From: Paratinospora sagittata
Taxonomy: Eukaryota; Streptophyta; Magnoliopsida; Ranunculales; Menispermaceae
Reading direction: 5' to 3'
Assembly: GCA_035771175.1 (NCBI GenBank)
Contig: CM069607.1
Coordinates: forward strand, 13,710,001 to 13,774,000
Length of the DNA stretch: 64,000 bases
Shown: positions 47,349-57,938 of the stretch, piece after piece
Layout: each line of letters starts with the position of its first letter
Numbering within the stretch: the stretch's first letter is position 1
Made by a program: the position numbers and the translations under genes
Notes under the pieces: generated by a model
The model's database searches: none
What the model was told of the DNA's origin: nothing
The model's input: only the letters and a program-made list of their open reading frames with translations

Positions 47349-47783
47349 ACAACATAAAGGTCAAACTACATCATATCACAAAAATAACATAATACAATCA
47401 TACTAGTATATACAAAATAAATTGCTGCCCCTAAGACCTAACCTACTACTCCCCCTAAGATACTACATCTAACACTAAAGCACCAAAATGATCTCCAAAA
47501 TTGTCCCCCTTTTGAAATATCAAAAATGAGGGATCACTCCGCAAGAGGATGAGAAGGACCCGGACGATGTTCCATCATGTTGAAAATTTCATCATGTTTA
47601 AAAATTTCTTTTTAAAATAAAAAGAAAGGAAAAAAAATAGAGGGTATGATTTTAAAAAAATGCAAGACATTTGATGCACATGAAAGCATTAAGTCGTGAG
47701 TATCTCAAAATGTATGATTATAAAGTCAAACTTCATAAATCATATATTATAATGAATTATCTATGATTTATGAGTTTCGTAGG
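47349..47783 (-). other. 3' noncoding region of the copia element
   Basis: Downstream of the RNase H stop the minus strand is AT-rich. It has AAAAAGGGGGACAATTTTGG (47496-47515), the type of G-rich tract found near the 3' end of SIRE-like elements. No LTR follows, because E4 ends at 47348. Confidence 0.45.
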
Positions 47784-49212
47784 TCAAATATTGGATTCTC
47801 TAAACATGCCTAGTTCCCGTCGAATAATCACAAGTTGTTCCTTAGGCAATGGCTTTGTGAAAATATTAGTCAATTGATCTTTTGTGCTGATGTGGATGAG
47901 TTTAACATCCCCTTTTTGCACATGATCACGAAGAAAATAATGGCGGGTCTCAATATGTTTGGTTCTTGAGTGTAACATGGGATTTTTGAAATTTTTATGG
48001 CACTTATGTTATCACAAAAGATGTCTGCACATCCTATATGAACTTGGTAATTGGATAGTTGTTGTTTCATATAAAGAACTTGAGCGCAACAACTATCAAC
48101 TACCACATACTCCACTTCAGCGGTGGATAAGGCCACAAAATTTCGTTTCTGCTAAACCAAGAAATCAAAGAATTTCCTAGAAAATGGTAAAAACCGAATG
48201 TACTTTTTCGATCAATAAGACTTCTAGCATAATCGTAATCAACAAAACTACAAAGATCGAATGAAGTGACTTTATTGTACCAAATTCTCACGTCAAAAGT
48301 CTTGCTAATGTTTCTAAATATGCGTTTAACACACTTAAGGTGGGATTCTTGTGGATCGCATTGGAATATAGCGCACAAACATGCACTAAACATAATATAC
48401 AATCGACTTTTTGTTCAATACAACAAGCTACTGATCATTCTTCGATATAGTTTAGGATCAACTAATTTCCCTTTCATATCATTGTCCATTTTGATTGATG
48501 AACTATAAGGAGTATCAATAGTCTTCAAGTTCTCAAACTTGAGCTTTTTAATCATGTCCCTTGCATACTTCGATTGGCTTAGGAATGTTTCATTCTTCAA
48601 TTGCGAAGTAAGTTAATTCTCCTATCATGCTCATCTCAAACTCACTTGTTATTATAAAAGAGAATTTTTCGCAAAGTGATTTGTTTGAGGCACCAAAGAT
48701 AATGTCATCAAAATAGATTTTCACCAAAAGCATATCTTATCTTTGAGCTTAATGACCAAGTGGAATCTAATTTACTTTTCTTAAACTTATGATCTAACAA
48801 GAAAGTGTTAAGCCTATCATATCATGCACTAAGAGCCTATTTTAATCCATAGAAGGCTTTGTGAAGGTGATAAACATGATTTGGTTTTTGAGAGTCCTCA
48901 AAACTAAGAGGTTGTTCCACATATACCTCCTAATTGATAAAGTCATTTAAAAATACACTTTTAACATCCATTTGGTATAGTGGAAATTCCTTGTAGCAAG
49001 CATAGGCTAGCAGCATGAAAATTGCCTCTAGTCTTGCTACGGGAGCAAATGTTTCCTCATACTCTATTCATTCTTCTTGGTTGTATCCTTGAGCAACCAA
49101 TCTTACCTTGCTTATAACAATTTCTCCCTTTTCAATGTTTTTGTTCCAAAACATCCATTTGGTTTTTATTGTTACTTGGTGGTTAGGCCTAGGAACAAGT
49201 TCCCACACTTTG
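47784..49212 (-). pseudogene. pol: Copia RT and RNase H, degenerate
   Basis: On the minus strand the piece starts right after RNKVW and shows [20 protein letters not shown] and an RT active site reading YFDDIIFG near 48690 (Val to Phe). It then shows SQSKYARDMIKKLKFEN, the RNase H motifs ALSTAEVEYV and KHIETRHYFLRDHV, and TKDQLTNIFTKPL, with the stop at 47784-47786. Several stops and frameshifts occur. The motif set and order are those of Ty1/copia, close to SIRE/Maximus. Confidence 0.85.
49208..49212 (+). repeat. Left target-site duplication of solo LTR (ctttg)
   Basis: The 5-bp ctttg is repeated directly at 50713-50717, immediately outside the LTR ends. Confidence 0.9.
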
Positions 49213-50712
49213 TGTAATGCCCTAGGTTTGCACACAAAAAAAAAAAAATTGAACTTCGGGCAGGGTGCCCGAACGTTCAGGCGCCTGCCCGAATGTACAG
49301 GCAGGGTGCTTGAAAGTTCAGGCGCCTGCCCGAATATACGGGCAGGGTGCCCGAACCTTCAAGCGCATGCCTGAACCTTCAAGCGTGTGCCCAAACCTTC
49401 GGCCACCCTTTTTTTCCTATTTAAGGAACCCTCCTCCTCATTTCTCACACCAAAATCACTTCTCCTTGTGATTTTTCTTCTCTCTCTCTCACTCATTTTG
49501 AGTTTTGTCTTCTCTTTTAAGACCCTCTTTTCAAGACTCTTTTTGCGGTACAACGCGGTTCTGCTCGAGGGAAGGCGCCAGTTCTGGAAAAAGGTTTTAT
49601 CAGAAGGTGGAAATGAAACATAGGTTTGCGTGTCTTATAACTTTTATTGAAGTTTACATTCATTTATCATTATGTCTACTATTCATTTACACTGCATTAT
49701 TGTGTATAATGTTTATACTTGTCATACTTAAGCATGTATATTTGGAGTTCATGTATTACACTGCTGCTATGCGAGATTAGTGGTCAATCTCGCTCAACCA
49801 GACTCAGTCTTGTCCTCATTAACTTTAAATAGTGAACGGGAGGCAGCGTGCTGCTCTAGACGATTGATATTTAAGTAAACCTCGTGTCTCACCTCTTAAC
49901 TGGAGACTGATCTGGTTGGTCTTATTTGAAAGCTATCAGCTTATACAAGTAATACTAAATGTCCTAACCATGCACGTGGTGATACCGACCCTGATAAGGA
50001 TTACTAGATGTTGCCAAATCCTGTCTAATGTTAAGTAAAGACCGGACCAGTTCATGGATTGGAATCATACATAAGCACCACCTAGGGACGTATGTGGTTT
50101 ATGATTCATAGAATAGTTAGAAGCAATGCTCATTATTCATTATATTTCTCTGAAAAGGGACGTACAATGAGAACCCGGCTACTCTTGGGGAGGGACATCT
50201 GAACGTGAATCTAGAGCGTCATTCCTGAGGAGGGACGTATAATGAAAACCCGATTACTCCCTGGGAGGGACATCTATACTTGAACTCAAGCGACGTACAA
50301 TCATGAAACCAATACGAAACGGTGTCATGCATACATACATGTTGGATAGATTATGATGTTCTGATGTGTATTTATGATATTTGATTATGAAGTTTGCTTT
50401 ATTAATTGTTATATTCACGAACTATTTTACCCACTGAGCCTGTAGCTCACCCCGTTGTTATCCAATTTTTCACAGGAGATTAGGGTGGACTGGGTGCAGG
50501 TTTTTGAGCGACATTTTTGTACCGTTGGTATTATTCATTGGGGATTTTGGGAGGATGTTCCCTTAACTATTTCATGTACAAATATATTCTGAAATTAATG
50601 AAATCAAACTTGTACTTAATCATGTTTTCGCGGACTCGGTTATTGTTATAATGCATTCACGCCCCGTCCGTGAGTGCCCGCTTGTTTAGGCGCGTCTGGG
50701 CAGGGTGTGACA
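49213..50712 (+). repeat. Tekay-like solo LTR inside copia RT
   Basis: This 1500-bp LTR (TGTAATGCCC...GGTGTGACA) is flanked by ctttg on both sides, with no PBS or internal sequence, so it is a solo LTR left by LTR-LTR recombination. U3 has seven palindromic units, then TATTTAAGG (49418-49426). Two 75-bp units and a shortened stem-loop are present. It lies in the RNKVW codons of the copia RT. Confidence 0.95.
49265..49405 (+). repeat. Phased palindromic array in U3 of the solo LTR (7 units)
   Basis: Units of the form GCCCGAACGTTCAGGC start at 49267, 49287, 49308, 49328, 49349, 49369 and 49389 (20 or 21 bp apart). Cores vary (AACGTT, AATGTAC, AAAGTT, AATATAC, AACCTT). The array ends about 12 bp before the TATA box. 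Confidence 0.9.
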
Positions 50713-50718
50713 CTTTGT
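50713..50718 (+). repeat. Overlapping target duplications (ctttg and tttgt)
   Basis: The ctttg at 50713-50717 is the right copy for the Tekay-like solo LTR. The tttgt at 50714-50718 is the left copy for the SIRE-like solo LTR, repeated at 52930-52934. Confidence 0.85.
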
Positions 50719-52929
50719 TGTTGATGTAACTACTCTCACCCAGTTTTATTTTGATGATTGCAAACAACATACATGAGTTATTTAATCCCTTTGATGTAGT
50801 TGTTTCAGTGCTAACTAGATATATCTAATGGATTCAACTGCAATGTCAAAACATATGAAAGGAACAATATTTCACAAAGATTTAAAAGCTTTATAGTTGT
50901 ATTACTTTACTATTATCTTAGTGTTGTAGGGTAACAGTTACTTGTTCCAACCACACATGATCTGCATCTTTTCAAAAATCATTCATATAGTTTAATACAC
51001 TCATGCATATACATTATTATATGATTAATCATGCATGCACTTATTGTAGTTTGATAATTATGCTATCACTTAGTCATAATTGTTTATCATACATATAATG
51101 ATTAGTGTTTAACATGCATTCATCTTGTCAACTTTGCATGGTTTACCGTTTCACATGTATTGTACTTATTGTTTTTATCATTGGTTTAATCAATTGTATT
51201 ACTGATGTTTTATTTAACTATGTAAATTATACCTTAATCGTTAGTGTATGTTTTTAACAATGTCCTAAACATAAAATGATCAAAAATCGAGTTTCTTTCA
51301 CTTGTCAGTAAAGGAACGCGCTCCTACAATGAGGAACACGTTCCTGACCTTTTTCTCTAGACTCGGTGATTTTTTTATCAGGGGTTAAGGAACGTGCTCC
51401 TTGTAAGAGGAACGCGCTCCAGTTGCCAGGGGCAAAATAGAAAAAATTTAAGAGTCAGTAGTTATTGTTGAAGGAACTTGTTCCTATGCCCAACAGACAT
51501 ATTAAGGAACGCGCTCCTTAATTGGAGGGAAATCTAAAAGTTTTCAGATTTCAAACCAAAAACGCACTCCTGTGTTAAGGAACACGTTCATGTGCCTCAG
51601 TGTGGTGTTCATCTATAAATACCACACTTGCTTATTTGAAGAGCAACTTTTGCAAAATCAAGAGAACTTGTGTGATTTTTTCTACATCATTTATACTCGT
51701 CCAAAACAAGTTCCCATGTGTTTTTAAACATCATTCACTGCAAAAGTTCACCACATTTGTGTTTTTTATTCAACCTTTTGAAAAGTTCTCCTAATCATTT
51801 CAAAATCTTTGAGAAACTAGAAATGAGTTCTAGAGTGTTTGATCAAGGTGTTCTTGGATGTCTTTCATCAGATACTTGTTGATCTTGATCATTCTTGGAG
51901 GAGAAATCTCTCAACCACATACACTTTGGAGAATCGACGAACTTCATCTTACTTAGGTTGGGTAACTTTTCTTTTTCGATTCTAGTGTTTGTGTATTGAG
52001 TAGAAACAGTTTTTACTGCTTGTTTTAATATATTATTAAAACTGTTTTCTCTATTGTGTAAAACCATTCTTGGGCTTTCATCTTATATTATCTTGATAAT
52101 GGTTTTATGTGGTTTGATTAACATCGATTCTTGTGCTTAATATATATATTGTTTGAATCGATTGTTTTGATCATAACTTGTGCATATTGATTCACATGCT
52201 TGAATATTTATAATTTTGAATCAATAAGTTTTGATCAATAACTTGTATATTGATTCTTGTGCTTCACCTATCATACTTAGAATCAATATTTGGAAATGCA
52301 TGTATGCATACGATTTTTGAACTTGCATAAAAATATTTTGAATCGGTTGCATGTATTTTTGAGAAACTATTTCAACATTGCACTTCATTTAGAATCATAG
52401 TGGTTAGAATAGTGATTGTTGTCTCATTCAAGATCGTAAGCTTAAATTGTTGAGAGTGTTGTTGTGCACTTCTCTATATCTTTATAATCTTAATGTATAG
52501 TTGACTTGGTTAAGTCAACCAGGATATATACCTTATTTGTACGGCACGTAACCGCGCCTATAAGTTGGTTGCAAGTTGTAGCTTACTAGCCAAGCCCTGG
52601 TGTATGCCAGATTGTAGCTTTCTAACCAAGCCCTCGTGTAGGTTAGCGTTCTAGTGGCTTTCTAACCAGGCCCTGGTGTTGGTTAGTGTAAAATGGCTTC
52701 TAATCCGCCTGTAAGTGATTAGCCAATAGCAGATTGGGAAATCCTGATCGGTGTGATTGGATAGTGGACATAGGTTCAAGGGGAACCGAACCACTCTAAA
52801 TCCTTTGTGTTAATTTATTTTCTTGCACTTGTTTTTTGAATTGTTACCGACTGCGCACATTTTTTTTTAACGCGAAAATCCACCAAGTCCAATTCACCCC
52901 CCTTCTTGGACTATAATACTAGGCCAACA
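50719..52929 (+). repeat. SIRE-like copia solo LTR with GGAACGCGCTCC palindromes
   Basis: The LTR is 2211 bp (TGTTGATG...GGCCAACA) with 5-bp duplications tttgt on both sides. Its 3' end (CAATTCACCCCCCTTCTTGG, 52890-52910 region) is typical of SIRE-type LTRs. TATAAATA is at 51613-51620. Upstream, 51313-51590 carries about eight near-palindromes of the GGAACGCGCTCC type, several as pairs 20 bp apart. No PBS or coding sequence. Confidence 0.85.
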
Positions 52930-53494
52930 TTTGTTTCTAACAAAATGCCCTAGCTCCTCTTGCATTGTCAAAATCCAATACTCATCACCTAAGACTTCCT
53001 CAGCCTTGGTTGGCTCTATTTGGGAAACAAAAGCTACATGCTCTTAATCTCGGTTTAAGAAGGCTCTAGTTGTTACTCCTTGAGATGGATCGCCTATGAT
53101 TTGTTCTTTTGGGTGACTTATGAGTAATCTAGAGTTCTTAGGAGGCTCTATGATAGGTTGTTCACTATTTTCCTCTCTAATTTTCTAATCCTTAGATTTC
53201 GTAAAGATAATATCATCATCATCATCATCAATACTAACCTTCTCTAAGCCTTTTTCTAATGGCATTCTAGGATCGGCTTCATCAAATCTAATGTGAATGG
53301 ATTCCTCTACTGTTTTTGAAGATTTGTTGAATACCCTATAAGTTTTTCTATGAGAAGAATATCCTATAAATATACCTACGTAAGATTTTGGATCAAACTT
53401 ATTTAGATTATCCTTATCATTTAAAATAAAACGTTTGCGTCTGAATACTCTAAAATGACTAATGCTAGGTTGCCTATCCTTCCAAAGTTCATAT
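52930..53494 (-). pseudogene. pol: Copia integrase C terminus, linker and start of RT
   Basis: From YELWKDRQP (53490 downwards) the minus strand reads through SHFRVF, FDPKSYVGIFIGYSS, YRVFNK and EESIHIRFDE, the usual end of copia integrase. A spacer with a run of Asp codons follows, then PKEQIIGDPSQGVTTR and the RT start DEYWILTMQEEL. A stop at 53185 interrupts it. The frame continues across the insertion at 52930-49212. The N-terminal integrase is not here. Confidence 0.85.
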
Positions 53495-54836
53495 TGTAAT
53501 ACCCCTAAATTACACACACACACACACACACACACAAAAATGAAGTTTGGGCTTTGGGCTTCGGGCTTCGGGCATTCCTTTTTTTATAAAAGGAAAGGAA
53601 CCCCCCCCCTTTTTCATTTTCACAACTCACTCTCTCTTCTCTCTTGCTCCTCGTTGGTTCATCACTCTCTTTGTGATTTTCTCCTCTTTTTGAGACTCTC
53701 CTCGTGGTGCAAGGTTGTTCTACTCGGGAAGAAGCACCAGTTCTGGAAAGAGGTTTTATCAGAAGGTGGGGAACGAAACATAGATTTGCGTGTCTTATGA
53801 CTTTTATTAAAGTTTTCATTCATTTATCATTATGTCTATTATCTATTTACACTACATTATTGCGTATAATGTTCATGTCTGTCATACTTATGTCTGTATA
53901 TTTAGAGTTCATATATTACATTGTTACTACGCCAGATTAGTGGTCAATTTGATTCAACCAGACTCAGTCTTGTCCTCAGTAACTTTGAATAGTGAACGGG
54001 AGGCAGCTTACTGTTCTAGAAGATGGGTATTTAAGCGGACCTCATGTCCCACCTCTCGACTAGAGATTGGTCTAATTGGTCTTATTTGAAAGTTATTTGC
54101 TTGTACAAGTGATACTAGACGTCCTAACAATGCACATGGTGATGCTGACCCTAATAAGTATCACCAGACGTTGCCAAATCCTATCTAATATTAGTAAAGA
54201 CCGGACCCGCTCATGCATAGTCATCATACATAACCACCTAAGGATGTATGTGATTTGTTATCCACAAAATAATTATTGGAGCAATGCTCACTATTTTGAT
54301 TTATGGAATAGTTATTGGAGCAATGCTCACTATTCATGATGTTTCCCCTGGAGAGAGACGTACAATGAGAACTCGGGTTTACCTGGGGATGGAAATCTGT
54401 ATTTGAATCCAGGGTTATGTACGATCACAGAACCATTACGAGATGGTGTCATGCATTCATATATGTTGTACTGTTTATGATGCTATGTTGTGCATATGTC
54501 ATATTTGATTATGAAGTCTTCTTTATTAATTGTCGTATTCACGAACTATTTTACCCACTGGGCAATAACTCACGTCGTTGTTAACCATTTTTACATGAGA
54601 CTAGGGTGGATTGGGTGAAGGTTTTTGGGCCCAGATTTTGTACCCCTTGTTTATTTATAGGGAGATTTTGGGAGGATGTTCCCTCAATTATATTTTGTAC
54701 AAAAATACATTCTGAAATTAATTAAATCAGATTTGTACTCAATTGTGTTCTTGCACGCTCGAAAACTTTTATAATGCATTCGCGCCCTGCCTGTAAGTGT
54801 TCCACCGATTTAGGCGCTTCCGGGCGGGGTGTGACA
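53495..54836 (+). repeat. 5' LTR of E5
   Basis: This 1342-bp LTR runs to GGTGTGACA. Near the start is a (CA)n run (53512-53535). The U3 island reads GGGCTTTGGGCTTCGGGC instead of a palindromic array. TATAAAA is at 53585-53591. Only one 75-bp unit is present. The left flank is catat; no right duplication can exist because the element is truncated. Confidence 0.9.
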
Positions 54837-54841
54837 TTTAA

Positions 54842-54853
54842 TGGTATCAGAGA
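54842..54853 (+). promoter_or_regulatory. Primer-binding site of E5 (tRNA-iMet, one mismatch)
   Basis: TGGTATCAGAGA lies five bases after the LTR; the last base differs from the usual C. Confidence 0.85.
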
Positions 54854-54997
54854 GAAAGGTCCACGGCCCGCCCAAGTCCACCACTTAGGTGAAATTTTTT
54901 TTTTATAACTATATAAATATATAGTTAAGATATATTAGATATTTATATCTATATAACTATATAGTTTTATATGGTTAAGATTAATATATATATATAT

Positions 54998-55028
<31 letters not shown>

Positions 55029-55213
55029 TATAGTTAAGATTTATGTATATATATATATATAACTTGTTGCTAATGAAAAATTTGGTTTCAATGATGGCAT
55101 AAACATCAAGAGAAAAATATAAAATATTGTCCAACTAACAAGGCATAAATTTTAAAAATGTTAGGAATATATTTTGTGTACTTCACAAGTTTTATCTTCC
55201 TTTCACCAAGATA
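54854..55213 (+). repeat. Leader of E5 with (TTTA)n microsatellite
   Basis: This AT-rich leader is shorter than in E1 and E3, with ATTT/TTTA tetranucleotide repeats at about 54988-55027. It ends with the same ATGATGGCATAAACAT and TTAGGAATATATTTTGTG blocks found in E1, E3 and E4 just before ORF1, and a pyrimidine tract ending CAC where E1 and E4 have CAG. Confidence 0.7.
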
Positions 55214-56764
55214 ATGGCCTCTAGTGAAGGAACGGCTTCCAGTAGTCGGGAACAAGTTTCCACAAGACTTACGAAACTTTACCAATGGAGGGTTGTATTA
55301 ATGAGGAGTATCGACATGAAGAATCCTCGCCTTTGTCCCTCCCTTCACGACAAACTCACAACATTGGGGTGGCTGAATATAACAAAAGTTGAGGGTGGGT
55401 TTTGTCTCCCTCAACTTGGTGAAGTTATTCTACGAAAACATGAATATTGTGGGACACCAGGATGAGGGAATCTGCCCTGTCTTGGAGACATTGATTGGGG
55501 AAGTAAAAAATTCTATTAGCGTCAAAACTATCTCGCGACTAATGGCGATCCCAATTGGAGACAAGATCATTGATCCACACGAACCCCAGACTATGACAGA
55601 TATTGCTGAATCCAAGGAAAGGCTATTCAATTCCCTTACTGAGAAGGCGTACACCCAAAAGACGTACGCCCACCTCCCAAACAATTTCCTTAAACCACCC
55701 CTTGCAGGCCTTGGGAAGATTGTAGTCGACAACATCTTGTCGAAAGTAGTGACTAGAGGTTCAATGTCAAGGGCTCAGCTCCTTATCTTATACTGCTTAA
55801 AGGAGGGAATTTCAGTCTCCCTGCCTCACATCATTGTCCAACAGATGTCAAGGGTAATCCAAAACCCTACAAAAAAAGAATACCTTAGCTATGGAGCCTT
55901 AATCATGAAGATACTGAATGAGGCAAACATCAATACCTTTGATGAATCTTCAACAAAGATTACTAAAGTCGTTGCACTATCCTCCTTTTCCAAAACTTTC
56001 ATCACAAAAGGAGGGGTGACTGACGAGGAATTATTTGGTGCTACTTCAGAGGAAAGTAGCATAAGGGCTAATGATAACACTGAAGGTTATCGACGAAAAA
56101 GTCGACGCAAGATTCCTACCAGGGAAACGCCAAATAATAAACCAAGTCAGAACACAAAAACAAACCCAAACCCAAACCCAAACAATGATCAACCCAATCA
56201 GCATTATGTCACAGAGGAAGAACTCTTTGGGAACCCGGAAGGGAACTTTGATCAACCCCAACCAAATCAAGGAAGGCAAGGGCTTCCAACTCAAGAGGTA
56301 CCCTTCCAGCCGACTCCACAGTTTCCTGTGAACCAACCACAACAAAATTGGGCGACACCGAACTTTAGAAGACATGATATCCCGATGAGTCCACTTTTTC
56401 AATACTTTCCGACTCAAGCATATCCAACCGTCTAACAAGTCCCAGCTAGGGAATCCTCAAATAATCAAACCAATTGCCCTCCACCTAGAAGTCAACCATC
56501 GGCTAACATTTTCCACCAATGCCTATAGCCTATCCTCCACCTATGGGACAGACATCCTACCGTCCGTCAATGGGAACACCAACTAACCCATTTGACCAGT
56601 TACAGTTTTTAGTGTCTGGTTTTGTTGAAATGTGTAAAGACCATATAGCTTTAATAATGCCTGTGCAAAACTTAGAAGAACGACAAAACACTTCTCAACA
56701 TTCTTCTAGTAGTCACTCCGCAACTAGCAGGAGATCTAGGTGGAGTAGTAGGCAAGAAAATTAG
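55214..56764 (+). pseudogene. ORF1 of E5, diverged but well-preserved accessory ORF
   Basis: The ATG at 55214 gives MASSEGTASSSRE, as in E4. A frameshift near 55395 (inside KVEGG) leads to a 300-codon open frame to 56435 covering most of the domain: LVKLFYENMN, VKTISRLMAIPIG, DNILSKVVTRGSMSRAQLL, VSLPHIIVQQM. The basic RRKSRRKIPTRE and an Asn/Gln/Pro region follow. After a stop at 56433 and a shift, the tail (56519-56764) carries YPPPMGQ and the Ser/Arg end. Compared with E1, many changes are at third codon positions, which suggests the protein was under selection while the lineage was active. Function unknown. Confidence 0.65.
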
Positions 56765-57519
56765 GAAAATTACTGGCATTGTAAATATTTTCCTTTTAGG
56801 AATGAAATGTTTTGTTTGAGACTATGTTTGGTGGCCGACTTACAACCATTTTTTCTTTTGTATCACTAACTTTGGAGTGGTATGGGACACAACAAAATTG
56901 GAAGATACTAAATAAAAAGTAGAAGTAAGAAAACCCACGACCTTGTGTGAAAAAACATCTGGGGAAAGCTGAATTACTAACATTATCACTAAGTTTACAC
57001 AGTATGGGACGAGTAAACTTGGATGATACTATTAGTAAACTCCTCTCCAGCCAATGTTTTGTAGAGACCGTTTTCATACAACTTAACTTGGTTGAACCCT
57101 TTATTACAAAATTCATGTGGTATGGGACACACGAATTTGGATAATAGTCGAATAGACTAAGAAAAAGAGTTTGAACGCATAAGAATGCGATAGAACGTTA
57201 TACCAGAATATTTATCGAGGAAAATCTTAGAACCTCTATGTATGTATGTATGTTCACAAAAATCAGAACCAAAATATTTGAAATATCTTCAAATTGTATA
57301 CTTGTTATATAAAAACACTCTAACCTTATTTTATACCATGGCCAAACATACGAGGCACATAAGATTCTTTGATTCCTCACCAAATCCTTACATCGTACCT
57401 AGAAAAATAGGTGGTTTTATATTGCAAAACTCTCGAACTTATTGCTGAGAATATCATATCACTATACTTGGTTATGGTTCCTAAAGTAGAGTTTTATTTT
57501 TCTCCTTGCCAGTGAGAAA
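56765..57519 (+). other. ORF1-gag spacer of E5
   Basis: This conserved spacer has TATGGGAC motif copies near 56881, 57003 and 57121, GAAGTAAGA near 56923 and TTTTATTTTTCTCCTTGCCAG ending at 57512, eight bases before the gag ATG. Confidence 0.65.
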
Positions 57520-57938
57520 ATGCAAACCAGACAGAGAGGAAGGCCACGCACAGTCCGTCCAGCAGAGGAGGCACCTCTTGAGATATAAAATCAAGAATCG
57601 TCGCCACCAAGGATAGAGCAGGCCACACATGACACTGCCACGACTTCTGGCCAGGCAGTGCCACCTCAACCCACACCCTTTGTCATGCTTCTAGGCATGG
57701 AACATTTTTTTTTGCCAGATTTATTGAGGCGATGAAAGTGACAGTTCAAACGGTCATCCGTGAGACCCGGCCAACCAGGTGGTCACCGTACAAGCACCTG
57801 TTCAATCTGGGTCGGAGACTCAAACCGACCAGATCATGAAGTATAAGAGGTTACAGCCCCTTACTTTTGCCGACACCATTGATGCAGATGAAGTGCAAAA
57901 ATGGCTTGATGAGTCCAAGAAGGCTCTTGAGGCCATGG
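57520..57938 (+). pseudogene. gag: gag of E5, first part
   Basis: It starts MQTRQRGRPRTVRPA like other copies. It has a stop after about 22 codons and a T-run frameshift near 57710, then reads RLQPLTFADTIDADEVQKWLDESKKALEAM up to the LTR insertion at 57939. The region up to QKWLDESKK is the start of the retrotransposon gag domain. Confidence 0.8.
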
